A stretch of 64,000 bases of DNA from CAZLCC01 sp964570845 (GTDB lineage: Bacteria > Patescibacteriota > Saccharimonadia > Saccharimonadales > Saccharimonadaceae): NCBI GenBank assembly GCA_964570845.1, contig CAZMZB010000001.1, positions 124,001 through 188,000 of the forward strand, read 5' to 3'. A program made the position numbers and the translations under genes. Below, in pieces: positions 24,538 through 33,113 of the stretch (position 1 is its first letter; each line of letters begins with the position of its first letter). The notes below the pieces were generated by a model, which worked only from the letters and a program-made list of their open reading frames with translations, had not been told where the DNA came from and ran no database searches.

Positions 24538-25854
24538 TTACGGGGTTAAGCGATTGATATCACGCGGAAAGAGCGTGGCTTCTTTGACGTTTTTGAGACC
24601 AATGGTTTTTTCAACCAAGCGGTCGATGCCCATACCGCAACCACCATGTTGCGGAAGACCATATTTAAATGCCTGAAGATAATATTTATAGCCAGGATGG
24701 CTAACATCAAGCCCTGCCTCTTCCATTTGTGCAACGAGCTTTTCATAATGATGCTCGCGAAGCGGCACAGTGGCAATTTCGAGACCACGAAAGAGAAGGT
24801 CGCCCCACAGCACATGATTTTCATCGCTAGGATCAAGCTGATGATAAAACTTCTTGAGACTGGCTGGAAACTTCGTGGCATAAACCAAATCGCTGCCTAG
24901 TTGCTTTCGGGCGTATTCGCAAATCCAGCGCTCTTCATCAGGAATCAAATCCTCTTCCTGAGTCGTATCAGTTTTATTAGCCTTCGAATACATCTCATGA
25001 ATTTCTGCCACTGTGAAAGTGGGTACTTCATCGGTTAGTTTTAATTCAGGAGCGTTCAAGCTTTTCAGATCACTCTCGTGCTCATCATAAACACGCCGCA
25101 ACACATCTTTTGTCATATTAGCCACCATATCAAGCACTTCTTGATGGCTCTGCACAAAGCCCATCTCGAGATCAAGCATCATAATTTCGCTCATATGCCG
25201 TGTTGTGGCGCTTGGTTCTGCCCGAAAAGTTGAACCGATTTCAAACACTCGCTCATACACCCCCACTAACATTTGCTTGTAAAGCTGTGGGCTTTGCGCC
25301 AAAGTTGCTTCTTTTTCAAAATATTCCAGCTTAAAAACTTCAGCTCCGCCTTCTGTTGCTTCGGCAAGGAGTTTTGGTGTTTGGATTTCAACAAACTCAT
25401 TCTTGGTCAAAAACTCTCGCAGATAACGCAATATACTGGCACGAATTTTAAAGACTTTTTGCTCTTGAATATTCCTTAGATTTAAGACACGATATTCAAA
25501 CAATGTATCAAGGTGCTCTGGCTTATGCGAAATTGGCTTGTCAATCTCAATTGGCGGCTCGTCAAGCACCGGCACTTCAACCGTCAGTTTCACGTCGTGC
25601 AGCTCAGCACCGCCAGGCGCACGTTCGTCACTCATAACTTTTCCTTCGACCGTTAAAACCGTACCAATATGTAGTGCCCGCAGTTTCTCAACCTCAGTCT
25701 TATCTTCAACCAATGCCTGAACAATACCGCTTCGATCACGCACCACAATAAAGTTCAGTCCGCCAAGCAGACGCTTTTTATGAAGCCAACCTTTAATAAT
25801 AATCTTCTCTTCGGCTTTTTTTGCGATATCACGAACGAGCGTGCGTTCACTCAT
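24538..25854 (-). CDS. aspS: aspartyl-tRNA synthetase, archaeal/non-discriminating type
   Basis: The 438-residue class II synthetase has an N-terminal OB-fold (IIIKGWLHKKRLLGGLNFIVVRDRSG compresses into the anticodon domain), motif 2 (FEIGSTFRAEPSATTRHMSE), and motif 3 (GCGMGIDRLVEKTIG). It lacks the large insertion of standard bacterial AspRS, so it belongs to the archaeal-type AspRS, which often also charges tRNA-Asn. This suggests a transamidation route to Asn-tRNA, which cannot be confirmed here. I chose the ATG at 25854, which overlaps the upstream gene by 8 bp; a longer reading would run further into it. Confidence 0.9.
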   Translation of the reverse strand: MSERTLVRDIAKKAEEKIIIKGWLHKKRLLGGLNFIVVRDRSGIVQALVEDKTEVEKLRALHIGTVLTVEGKVMSDERAPGGAELHDVKLTVEVPVLDEPPIEIDKPISHKPEHLDTLFEYRVLNLRNIQEQKVFKIRASILRYLREFLTKNEFVEIQTPKLLAEATEGGAEVFKLEYFEKEATLAQSPQLYKQMLVGVYERVFEIGSTFRAEPSATTRHMSEIMMLDLEMGFVQSHQEVLDMVANMTKDVLRRVYDEHESDLKSLNAPELKLTDEVPTFTVAEIHEMYSKANKTDTTQEEDLIPDEERWICEYARKQLGSDLVYATKFPASLKKFYHQLDPSDENHVLWGDLLFRGLEIATVPLREHHYEKLVAQMEEAGLDVSHPGYKYYLQAFKYGLPQHGGCGMGIDRLVEKTIGLKNVKEATLFPRDINRLTP

Positions 25855-26806
25855 GGTGCTCTTTTTCTCCTGACTCATCTGATTTAGCTTTGACGGTGCG
25901 GCCAAGCAATATCTTTACGATATCTTGCATGCTCACAATCCCTACTGTCTCCTTATGTTCATTAACTACTATAAACAGATGTGAACGGTGGTGCAAGAAA
26001 TCTGCCAATACATCTTCAACTGGTTGCTGTTCACTAATTTTATGAATATGCGCGTTCATCACCGTCTTGACCATGTGTGATTGCTTGTCCTTTAAGGAAA
26101 CAATATCCTTAATATCAAGAATACCGACAATATTATCCGGACTGCCGTCAAACACCGGGAAATAGTTATGACCAGTTCTATGCAGCTGGTCTAGTACAAG
26201 CGGTCCAAGCATTTCATTTTTACCGATGGAATTAATTTTCTCTTTTGAGGTCATAATATCCTTAGCGGTAAGTGAGGAGAAATGAGTAGTGGCTATCAAA
26301 GCTTCTTTTTCTTTTATATCTAAAAAGTGAGCGTGGCTAATAGCATGCTGCAACTCCTCTTTTGAGTGCAAACTAGTAATGAATTCATGCTTTTTCGCGC
26401 CAAAGACTCGAAAAATCTTTGCATGTTTTTCAATGAATGTCAGGATAGTCGACTCATATTTCTCATATAGCCTCTGAGCCGGTTTGTGAATAAAGTTTGA
26501 AGAAGCAAGCAAGTCATACGTTAGTGCTACGAGGAGCGATATGATGATCCCAAAAAACCACCCCAAAGCTGTCATTGATAAAACCGTAATCAATACGAGC
26601 AGTGCTGATATTTTCACATTTTGCAGTGCCTCAAGCATATCAAGCAACTTTTCCCTGCGCAGTTTTTGAATTGCCTCGCCATTGCCGACTCCAGCTCGTC
26701 GTTTGAGTTCATAATGGCTGAGATGACTGCGAACAGGAAGAATCGCTGTCACAAACAACAGGGCAACAAAAAAGAGCACATCAACTGTTATTAAAAATAT
26801 ATTCAT
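25847..26806 (-). CDS. CBS-pair membrane protein (CNNM/CorC-like)
   Basis: The 319-residue protein starts with a membrane helix (about 1-25) and has two more helices near residues 65-100. A pair of CBS domains follows (about 170-295), with the segments TAKDIMTSKEKI, GHNYFPVFDGSPDNIVGILDIKDIV and HLFIVVNEHKETVGIVSMQDIV. CNNM/CorC family proteins are linked to Mg2+ homeostasis and sense adenine nucleotides. The membrane part is short and not a full CNNM domain. It overlaps aspS by 8 bp, so the two are co-transcribed. Confidence 0.78.
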   Translation of the reverse strand: MNIFLITVDVLFFVALLFVTAILPVRSHLSHYELKRRAGVGNGEAIQKLRREKLLDMLEALQNVKISALLVLITVLSMTALGWFFGIIISLLVALTYDLLASSNFIHKPAQRLYEKYESTILTFIEKHAKIFRVFGAKKHEFITSLHSKEELQHAISHAHFLDIKEKEALIATTHFSSLTAKDIMTSKEKINSIGKNEMLGPLVLDQLHRTGHNYFPVFDGSPDNIVGILDIKDIVSLKDKQSHMVKTVMNAHIHKISEQQPVEDVLADFLHHRSHLFIVVNEHKETVGIVSMQDIVKILLGRTVKAKSDESGEKEHHE

Positions 26807-26885
26807 AGCTTCTTTCTATTGTACCTGAAATAAGGGAATTTTGTGTTATGATATATCAAGTAAAGACATAAGGAGTTTATAGAGT

Positions 26886-27560
26886 ATGACACCACTACGT
26901 TGGGGAATTTTTGCAGCAATTTTCATCATTATTTTAGGCGCACTTATTCTCACAAAACAAGATAATAATGTTGATGTAAGCAATATTAATGAAAATAAAG
27001 CAGTAACCAAAAAATCTGAGTCTGAAATTGCTGATCATATTTTTGGTAATAAAGACAGTAAAGTAACATTAATTGAATATGGTGACTTTCAATGTCCCGG
27101 CTGCGGTGGCTTACACCCTAATTTAAAGCCCGTTGTTGAAGCTAATAAAGAGAACATCACCTTTATTTTCCGAAATTTCCCGCTCAGCAGCATTCATCCA
27201 AACGCTTTGGCTGCTGCTTCAGCAGCAGAAGCGGCAGGTTTGCAAGATAAATATTGGGAAATGCATGATCTTCTCTTTGAAAACCAAAACGAATGGAGTG
27301 AAACAAAACTTGATGAACGAACTAAGGTATTTGAAGGTTACGCAGAAGGACTTGGGCTTGACATCAAAAAATTCCGTGAAGACATTGAGAGCAAACAAGT
27401 ATCTCAAAAAATTAAACGCGATCAAGCACTCGGCAAAAAAGCTGGCGCAGAATCAACCCCAACACTGATCCTCAATGGCAAGAAACTCACTCAGGACCAA
27501 TTCTCAAGCAAAGCAGCACTTGAAAAAACAATTGTAAACGCAATCAAAGAAAATAACTAA
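26886..27560 (+). CDS. membrane-anchored DsbA-like thiol oxidoreductase
   Basis: One N-terminal transmembrane helix (about residues 7-23) anchors a thioredoxin-fold domain. The redox motif CPGC lies in the segment EYGDFQCPGCGG (about 68-71), the helical insertion is DsbA-like, and the cis-Pro loop is in ESTPTLILNGKK. This fits the BdbD/DsbA_4 group, which makes disulfides in exported proteins. Cys-containing exported proteins in this window are possible clients. A Shine-Dalgarno (AAGGAG) precedes the ATG, and a terminator follows. Confidence 0.92.
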   Translation: MTPLRWGIFAAIFIIILGALILTKQDNNVDVSNINENKAVTKKSESEIADHIFGNKDSKVTLIEYGDFQCPGCGGLHPNLKPVVEANKENITFIFRNFPLSSIHPNALAAASAAEAAGLQDKYWEMHDLLFENQNEWSETKLDERTKVFEGYAEGLGLDIKKFREDIESKQVSQKIKRDQALGKKAGAESTPTLILNGKKLTQDQFSSKAALEKTIVNAIKENN

Positions 27561-27576
27561 TAAAATAGCTCCAATT

Positions 27577-27613
27577 AAAAAGAGGCTCTCGCTACTCAGC
27601 TTAAGCCTCTTTT
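27577..27613. terminator. bidirectional terminator between dsbA-like gene and a 30-aa ORF
   Basis: AAAGAGGCT and AGCCTCTTT form the stem. T-runs follow on both strands (CTCTTTT on +, CTCTTTTT on -). It serves both convergent units. Confidence 0.75.
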
Positions 27614-27616
27614 CTC

Positions 27617-27709
27617 TTAGTGTGCAATATAAAGTTGCCACTCGGCAGGTATGATGTCTACCTCAACTCGTTTAGCGCGACTCGGCACTTTACGAATAGT
27701 AATTGACAT
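27617..27709 (-). CDS. 30-residue peptide on its own transcript
   Basis: The ATG at 27709 follows a GAGGAG Shine-Dalgarno and opens 30 codons: a basic start (MSITIRKVPSRAKRVEVDII) and an aromatic end (EWQLYIAH). The transcript has a consensus promoter (27786-27814), a hairpin leader and a terminator, so the unit is complete and about 200 nt long. The peptide is not recognised. It may instead be a regulatory RNA with a fortuitous frame. Confidence 0.45.
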   Translation of the reverse strand: MSITIRKVPSRAKRVEVDIIPAEWQLYIAH

Positions 27710-27736
27710 TCGTCACTCCTCTATTTAATAGAAACA

Positions 27737-27776
27737 GTCTCGCAATCGACCTAATTCATTAGTTTTGGCGCGAGAC
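27737..27776 (-). promoter_or_regulatory. hairpin leader of the 30-aa ORF transcript
   Basis: GTCTCGC (27737-27743) and GCGAGAC (27770-27776) pair over 7 bp and enclose a small CTAA/TTAG hairpin. The stem begins within a few bases of the predicted transcription start at about 27779. Confidence 0.4.
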
Positions 27777-27785
27777 ACATCGACC

Positions 27786-27814
27786 ATCTTAGCAACCCCA
27801 GCAAGCTATGTCAA
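27786..27814 (-). promoter_or_regulatory. consensus promoter for the small transcript
   Basis: On the minus strand a TTGACA -35 box (27809-27814) and TAAGAT -10 box (27786-27791) are 17 bp apart, with TGC directly before the -10. Confidence 0.65.
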
Positions 27815-27914
27815 TGGGTTAAGTAGTTAACTTATATTCAGGCCCCTATATTCATTATTTACAGAATGTGCTTATGATTGTATTGATAAATAATATCTGC
27901 TATTAATAGTGATT

Positions 27915-28295
27915 ATGGGAGAGATTGATACCAGAAAATTACAAAACCTGCAACGAAGCATTTCGATAGAATACTACCCAAGAGAAGTAGTGGACGAGGT
28001 ATTAGCTGATATCGCACTTAGATTAAGTCCCCGACTTGATAGCACTGGTATGCAGCGTAGTAGTGTTAGTCATGACAATGCACTTGATATCATAGAGGCA
28101 AGGTTACTGGATAGTAAAGAAGAGGATGCTGAAAGCTCTGGCGCTGTCACCCTTGAAACAGGAGATGTTACTACTATAGGAAGTGCGTTGGATTTAATAA
28201 AAAAGATACCTGAAGTAGAGGGTTTGTGCAAAGACCTACAAGAATTACATAAAAAGCTAATCGAACAAATAGACTCGGAAGAGTCTGTGGACTAA
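27915..28295 (+). CDS. hypothetical protein (126 aa)
   Basis: The acidic, helical protein is not recognised. It begins MGEIDTRKLQNLQRSISIEY and ends in an acidic helix (LCKDLQELHKKLIEQIDSEE). There is no signal peptide. The ATG at 27915 is preceded 8 nt upstream by TGC-TATTAA and no Shine-Dalgarno, so a leaderless start is likely; a GTG at 27909 is the alternative. It ends 1 bp before the convergent corA stop. Confidence 0.6.
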   Translation: MGEIDTRKLQNLQRSISIEYYPREVVDEVLADIALRLSPRLDSTGMQRSSVSHDNALDIIEARLLDSKEEDAESSGAVTLETGDVTTIGSALDLIKKIPEVEGLCKDLQELHKKLIEQIDSEESVD

Positions 28296-28296
28296 A

Positions 28297-29223
28297 TTAA
28301 AAAATACGCTTTTTACCTATTAGATATATAAGAATAGTTAACGTAATAGTAAAGCCAACTATAAAGAAATAGCCTAGTGGATGGTGTTGAAACGGCAAGC
28401 TAACATTCATGCCATACATACCAAAGAAGACATTGGGTAGAGCGATCAAGACAGTTGCGGCTGTGAGGATTTTCATAGAACGGTTGAGGTTATTACTGGC
28501 AATCGTTGCGTAGGCTTCGCGAATGTTCACAATACTTTTGATATAGTTTTTACACGCTTCAATTGATTGTTCGTTACTGAGGAGCAAATCCTCAACAATA
28601 TCATGATCCTGCTGATAAAGCGGAATATGCTTACCAATCATAAGCCGATTCAAGATTGCTGAGGTTGGCTGAAGTCCTGATAAGAATTCATTGAATTCAT
28701 CTTCAATCGTCACGAAATCAACAAAATCTTTATTATTGACATCATGCGTCTTCAGCCGGGTACGAATTTCTTTAATACGACGACCGGTATTATTGATATA
28801 AACATCATATTGATCGATAATTTGATTGAGAATTTGAAGAAGCAGCTTTGTTCGCTGTGTCGTCGAGAATTCAAGCTTACCACTAGTAAATTGCTGCAAT
28901 CGCGGTAAGCTGTGCAGTGACACAGTAATTAAAGATTTCGGCGTCATGACAAACAGTAGCGGTGCAGTTGTAAGTTCAAGCTCGTCGTTCACATAAGCAT
29001 AACGTACAAAAATATAAATGGTGCTCCCATCATATTCAAGCCGAGGCATTTCATCAGCATCAAGCGCATCACTCATGTGCCCCGCATCAAGTGAAAATTG
29101 CTCAACAAGCTGGTCAATTTCCTCTTTCGTTGGCTCTTCTACACACACCCAATCACCTGCCCGATGCTTATCAAGCTGAGCAAGTTCCTCAGTGTGAACA
29201 TTTTTGTAATAATAAGAAATCAT
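28297..29223 (-). CDS. corA: CorA-family Mg2+/Co2+ transporter
   Basis: The 308-residue protein has a large cytoplasmic N-terminal domain and a long stalk helix. Two C-terminal membrane helices carry the selectivity motif GMYGMNV (the GMN loop, about residue 265) and end in the basic tail GKKRIF. CorA forms a pentamer for Mg2+ uptake. The CBS-domain protein at 25.8 kb may serve the same metal pathway. Confidence 0.95.
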   Translation of the reverse strand: MISYYYKNVHTEELAQLDKHRAGDWVCVEEPTKEEIDQLVEQFSLDAGHMSDALDADEMPRLEYDGSTIYIFVRYAYVNDELELTTAPLLFVMTPKSLITVSLHSLPRLQQFTSGKLEFSTTQRTKLLLQILNQIIDQYDVYINNTGRRIKEIRTRLKTHDVNNKDFVDFVTIEDEFNEFLSGLQPTSAILNRLMIGKHIPLYQQDHDIVEDLLLSNEQSIEACKNYIKSIVNIREAYATIASNNLNRSMKILTAATVLIALPNVFFGMYGMNVSLPFQHHPLGYFFIVGFTITLTILIYLIGKKRIF

Positions 29224-29256
29224 TCATAAGCAGTATATCAGAGTGCTTATGCTTGG

Positions 29257-30561
29257 TTAAAGAGAGCGCTTCAATTTTTCAGCCGCTTTTCCTTCAGCAA
29301 TAACATTTCCTTGCTTATCTTCAATAATAGTTTTTGATCCACCAACGCCAAGCTCTTCCCTAATGACATAGCTGTGTTTCTTGCGCCTATCATCACTTTT
29401 AAGATAATCCCAAATAGTCTTCCTAACTTCTGAAGCATTATCGAAAAGAAAGTCGGGAGCATTATGATCAATAATTTCCCCATTTCGAAGTGCTTCTTTG
29501 TTGCACGACGGACACTTAATACCACCACTCGTAAGGATTGCATCAACCGTTGCACTACATAGCGGGCAAGTCACACATTTCAATAAATTTCCTTGCATTT
29601 GCCCCTGTTTCTCAAGTTGAGCCGCAGTACTCAGAACAGGGCAGTCAGGTTCGTATTCTCGTCCTTCTTCATGTGCTCTTTCGCCAGATTCGGCAAGTGA
29701 CAGTACACTTCTGCCACGCAAACGATCATCTAGTGCAGCAACATAATTATGCCGCGCCTCCTCCAAAAGCTGCTGCCTCTCTTCGTCGGAAAGAGCAAGT
29801 GCCATGATATCTATCACAGCTTCCATATGTGCTGCTGTTATATCAGGGTGTTGATCGACGAATTCTAAAGAGTTTTTTTCTGAAGTAAAATGCCCGCCTG
29901 CATACCACTCTCCACCAAATTGTTCAGCCAGTGAGGCGTCATATGTTTCACGAATAATCGTTGGTAGTTTTCTTTTCGTTACTTCATCAGCAGATATAAC
30001 ATAGCGTTGAGCCAGTACCTCCTCAGAAGAAAGCCCGTCTGGCAAAACACCGCCAAATCTATTCACCACGGCCTGCAACGCTTGATAGTTTGACTGTTCA
30101 AGGGAAAGAGTAGTTGTTTTAACGCCACTTCGTGTTCGTTCATGAATTCTTATTTTTGCCAAACCACGCTCTCTGTTATAACCCTCAAGTTGTGTCACTC
30201 CTTGCTCCACGGCATCAGGAATAGTAGAGGTGACGATAAAAATATTTCCATCGAGCTCCCCTCTTGCAAGGCGTTCAGCAAAATATGCTTCCTCCAACTC
30301 AAGCTCACGCCTTTTCACTTCGAAATCAATATCTTGGCGAAAACGAGCCACTTCTCTTGCGGCCTCTAAACCTTGTTCACAAACATCGACTAGCCTATCC
30401 CCGAATTCCGAGTAAACATGTCCATGTTCATCGACATAATAATCAAATGAACTCTCCACAGGTAACATCAGCCGCTCGGACGCATCTGTTTTTTCATCAA
30501 GCTCTATGCTGGCATAATGTGCCTCGATAAATTGTGTTTTTTCTTTTGCTAGTGTTACCAC
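29257..30561 (-). CDS. hypothetical zinc-ribbon protein behind a cobalamin-riboswitch-like leader
   Basis: The 434-residue protein is cytosolic, acidic and mostly helical over its first 300 residues. A zinc ribbon follows (CVTCPLC then CPSC, about residues 335-365), and the C-terminus is a basic domain with a beta-like VIREELGVGGSKTIIEDKQGNVIAEG hairpin. No catalytic motif is recognised. The GTG start at 30561 follows GAGGGG, and that sequence is embedded in the 3' arm of a hairpin in the leader, so translation or transcription is probably switched. Length and ribbon suggest a nucleic-acid or metal-related regulator, which is only inference. Confidence 0.65.
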   Translation of the reverse strand: MVTLAKEKTQFIEAHYASIELDEKTDASERLMLPVESSFDYYVDEHGHVYSEFGDRLVDVCEQGLEAAREVARFRQDIDFEVKRRELELEEAYFAERLARGELDGNIFIVTSTIPDAVEQGVTQLEGYNRERGLAKIRIHERTRSGVKTTTLSLEQSNYQALQAVVNRFGGVLPDGLSSEEVLAQRYVISADEVTKRKLPTIIRETYDASLAEQFGGEWYAGGHFTSEKNSLEFVDQHPDITAAHMEAVIDIMALALSDEERQQLLEEARHNYVAALDDRLRGRSVLSLAESGERAHEEGREYEPDCPVLSTAAQLEKQGQMQGNLLKCVTCPLCSATVDAILTSGGIKCPSCNKEALRNGEIIDHNAPDFLFDNASEVRKTIWDYLKSDDRRKKHSYVIREELGVGGSKTIIEDKQGNVIAEGKAAEKLKRSL

Positions 30562-30562
30562 T

Positions 30563-30736
30563 AAAAAATCCCCTCATCTTTTCGCTCCAAAGACAAGAGG
30601 ATTTATAATCTCCACCTTATATAAAACTTCCTGCTCGGGAACGTTACTTCTTAAAAACGTATCGGGCTTTCACCGTTGCGGCACAGCTCACGAATTGCAC
30701 GTGATTCCGCTTTTAAAAAGTTTTAATTGTTAATTT
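30563..30736 (-). promoter_or_regulatory. cobalamin-riboswitch-like leader with terminator/SD-masking platform
   Basis: The minus-strand leader starts near 30736, below a TATAAT box (30743-30748). It contains GCGGAATCACGTGCAATTCG followed by TGAGCTGTGCCGCAACGGTG and AAAGCCCGATACG (about 30655-30709). This matches the conserved core of AdoCbl riboswitches (GGGAAnnnnGTGnnAAnnC, GCTGnnnCGCAACnGT, AAGCCCGA) and is particularly close to the E. coli btuB core. TCACG/CGTGA forms the expected P5. Downstream, AAATCCTC pairs with GAGGGGATT followed by TTTTT (30563-30604), masking the Shine-Dalgarno. Peripheral stems are short, so the class is uncertain. Confidence 0.6.
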
Positions 30737-30803
30737 GTCTTCATTATACACGCTATGTTTGCTGCTGTGTGGTGTGTTATTAACACCATATATGGCACAG
30801 TAC

Positions 30804-32546
30804 TTAGTCCATCACCGGTGTTTCATCTTTTTTGCCAGATCGAAGTGGCTTTTCAGTCACAAAGAATGACACAAGAAAACCAAGCAGCATGAGAGCCGTA
30901 GCACCATAAAAGATATTACGAAGACTGTCACTAAAGGCGTTCACCACCTTGTCATTAAAACTATCTTGTTTTTTATGAAAGTCTTGCTTGATTTGCTTAC
31001 TTAGCTTCGCTTCAGCTTGTGTCTGCGCAGCGGACGGCAATTGCATAGCTGCAACCTGCTGCCTAACAATCTGCGGCATTGCTTTATCAACTTCGTGGTT
31101 AATCTTTTCTTTTTGCTCGGTAGTGTTTAAATTAAGTGCTGTATCCGCATCAATTTTTTGTAACATCTGTGAAGATTGGGGCTGCTTCGTGAGCTGTTCA
31201 ATGTAAGGGATTTTTTCAATATTACCTAAACCTGTAGTAAGCCCGGCGGTTAAAATTCCTCCAAACACAGCAGTGCCGATGGTTGAACCAAGGTTTCTGA
31301 AAAGCTGCGAAGATGCCGTAACGGCGCCGAGTTCTTTTTGAGAAAACTCATTTTGCACGGCTAGATTCATGATGGGCATCGCTACACCAAAGCCAACACC
31401 AACAAAGAACATCATGATCGCTTCGTGCCAATAAAGACTGTCTGGCGTCAAGAAACTGAGTGCAAAGGTAGCAATGGTTGAAACACCAAATCCACCGACA
31501 AGCAAGAACTTATATTTTCCAGTTTTTGAAACAACTTGACCGGTAAGAGTGCTGAAAAGTACTAAGCCCGCCATCAGAGGAAGTAACATGAGACCGGACT
31601 CAGTTGGATCAGCCCCAAAGACTTGTTGGTTAAATTGCGTGAGATAAAGGATAGAACCAAGCATGGCAGCACCAACTAGTCCGGCGATTGTCATCATCAA
31701 TACAAAATTACGATTTTCAAAATGCTGCAACGCCATAATTGGTTCTTTCGCGCGTTTTTCTATCCAAATAAATAGCCCTGTTAAGATTGCTGCTACAGAG
31801 AGCATGATAATCCTTAGTGTCAGAAGACTCATACCAGTCGCGTTTAAGAAATCAGCAAATACCTTGTCGGTGTTATCAGCTGCAAGCACAACGATTGAAA
31901 GCGCAAGGGAAAGAAGAACTGCACCTAAGTAATCAATACTTGGTTTCATCTTTTGTTTAATGCTTGGGCTATATACTGCAATGATGATGAATGAAATAAT
32001 GCCAATTGGCACATTAATCCAAAATGTCCATCGCCAATCAGTGGTCAGTGAAAAGATTTGATGCCCTTCCGTTAAAAAACCACCAAGTAGCGGACCGATC
32101 ACTGAAGCAATTCCGAATACTCCACCAAAAAGCCCCATCCAGCGACCGCGCTCGCGAGGAGCGAATAAGTCACCAATAATGGAAAAGGCATTACTCATAA
32201 TAATACCGCCACCAACACCTTGCAGCGCTCGAAAAGCAATAAGCTGTTCAATATTTTGAGCGCTACCGCTGAGAAATGAAGAAAGTACAAACAGCCCAAC
32301 ACCAATCAGCAGAATCGGTCTACGCCCAAAAATGTCTGAGAGTTTTCCGGCAATCGGAACAGTAATCGTTGAGGTTAAGAGGTAGGCCGTAACAACCCAG
32401 CTAAGACTACTGAAGCTGTTGAACTCTTCAACAATCTTTCCGAGTGCAGTAGCAATAATGGTTTGGTCAAGTGCAACTAGGAACAGTCCCGATAGGACCG
32501 CTAGCATGACAATGACTTTTTGACGAAGTGGAATATTATGGAGCAT
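30804..32546 (-). CDS. DHA2-family MFS drug exporter (EmrB/QacA type)
   Basis: The 580-residue protein has 14 hydrophobic helices. The DHA2 motif A is GKLSDIFGRRPILL, motif C is in the GSIIGPLLGG-like segment of helix 5, and a long extracytoplasmic loop rich in Gln/Lys lies between the last two helices. Such carriers export lipophilic drugs or metabolites by proton antiport. The start overlaps the upstream AbrB-type gene by 1 bp (TAATG), so they form one unit. Confidence 0.92.
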   Translation of the reverse strand: MLHNIPLRQKVIVMLAVLSGLFLVALDQTIIATALGKIVEEFNSFSSLSWVVTAYLLTSTITVPIAGKLSDIFGRRPILLIGVGLFVLSSFLSGSAQNIEQLIAFRALQGVGGGIIMSNAFSIIGDLFAPRERGRWMGLFGGVFGIASVIGPLLGGFLTEGHQIFSLTTDWRWTFWINVPIGIISFIIIAVYSPSIKQKMKPSIDYLGAVLLSLALSIVVLAADNTDKVFADFLNATGMSLLTLRIIMLSVAAILTGLFIWIEKRAKEPIMALQHFENRNFVLMMTIAGLVGAAMLGSILYLTQFNQQVFGADPTESGLMLLPLMAGLVLFSTLTGQVVSKTGKYKFLLVGGFGVSTIATFALSFLTPDSLYWHEAIMMFFVGVGFGVAMPIMNLAVQNEFSQKELGAVTASSQLFRNLGSTIGTAVFGGILTAGLTTGLGNIEKIPYIEQLTKQPQSSQMLQKIDADTALNLNTTEQKEKINHEVDKAMPQIVRQQVAAMQLPSAAQTQAEAKLSKQIKQDFHKKQDSFNDKVVNAFSDSLRNIFYGATALMLLGFLVSFFVTEKPLRSGKKDETPVMD

Positions 32547-32803
32547 TATTTCTCGCCCTCTTTTTCCGGGTGAGTACCAATTGCCGAGCGCAGTGAATCC
32601 AACTTCTTATCAAGGTGTTTAATGAGGTCCTGTAGGCTATCTTCGGTGCATACTCCTAAAACCGCTTTTTTGTGCGGATGACCAATAATCATTACTTTGT
32701 CGCCAGGCTGGATATTCAAAGCTTCCCGTGCTTCAGCTGGAATGACAATTTGTCCTTTTGTTCCCACTGTTGCCGTGCCATACAGTGTTACATTCCCCTT
32801 CAT
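32546..32803 (-). CDS. AbrB/MazE-type transcriptional regulator
   Basis: The 85-residue protein has an N-terminal SpoVT-AbrB swapped-hairpin domain (GTATVGTKGQIVIPAEAREA, then LNIQPGDKVMIIG) and a charged C-terminal tail. It likely regulates its own operon with the drug exporter. A Shine-Dalgarno (AAAGGAGA) precedes the ATG, and a short palindrome lies in the promoter region. Confidence 0.9.
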   Translation of the reverse strand: MKGNVTLYGTATVGTKGQIVIPAEAREALNIQPGDKVMIIGHPHKKAVLGVCTEDSLQDLIKHLDKKLDSLRSAIGTHPEKEGEK

Positions 32804-32848
32804 AATTTCTCCTTTTTATTAAAAATATTTTTGATCACTCTATATGTT

Positions 32849-32872
32849 ATACAAATCATACTTGTATGTCAA
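32849..32872 (-). promoter_or_regulatory. promoter with palindromic operator for the abrB-exporter operon
   Basis: On the minus strand TTGACA (32867-32872) is followed after 17 bp by TAACAT (or after 15 bp by TATAAC). ATACAA and TTGTAT (32849-32867) form an inverted repeat with a 7-bp gap inside the spacer, a suitable repressor site. The + promoter of the 32895 gene overlaps it. Confidence 0.45.
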
Positions 32873-32894
32873 CAGGTTTTGCTATAATGAAGGT

Positions 32895-33113
32895 ATGGCA
32901 AAAAAGAAAAAGAAGCGAAATAAAGCTTATTCCGGTGAAGATGCGGCGGCACCGATTGAACCTATTGTTCATCGTTATAAAGCAGTTGATAGGGGAAAGC
33001 TTGGTCAATGGTGGTTTGAGAAGAAAAAAATTATTAAGATTTCAACTATTACCCTTCTGGTTATCGCTTTAATTATTTGGATGATAGCTGAGCTAATCAG
33101 AATTATGAGCTGA
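32895..33113 (+). CDS. small basic membrane protein (72 aa)
   Basis: The protein has a poly-Lys start (MAKKKKKRNKAYSGEDAA), a central soluble part and one C-terminal membrane helix (about residues 47-69). This is the shape of a tail-anchored protein. The ATG at 32895 is 6 nt after an extended -10 (TGCTATAAT) and lacks a Shine-Dalgarno, so it is probably leaderless; a longer upstream reading is not supported. Its 3' end overlaps folD by 21 bp. Confidence 0.68.
   Translation: MAKKKKKRNKAYSGEDAAAPIEPIVHRYKAVDRGKLGQWWFEKKKIIKISTITLLVIALIIWMIAELIRIMS

Noticed and set aside
30563..30736. Leader at 30.6 kb as a T-box or SAM riboswitch
   Set aside because: No T-box sequence or SAM-I core is present; only the cobalamin core matches in order.
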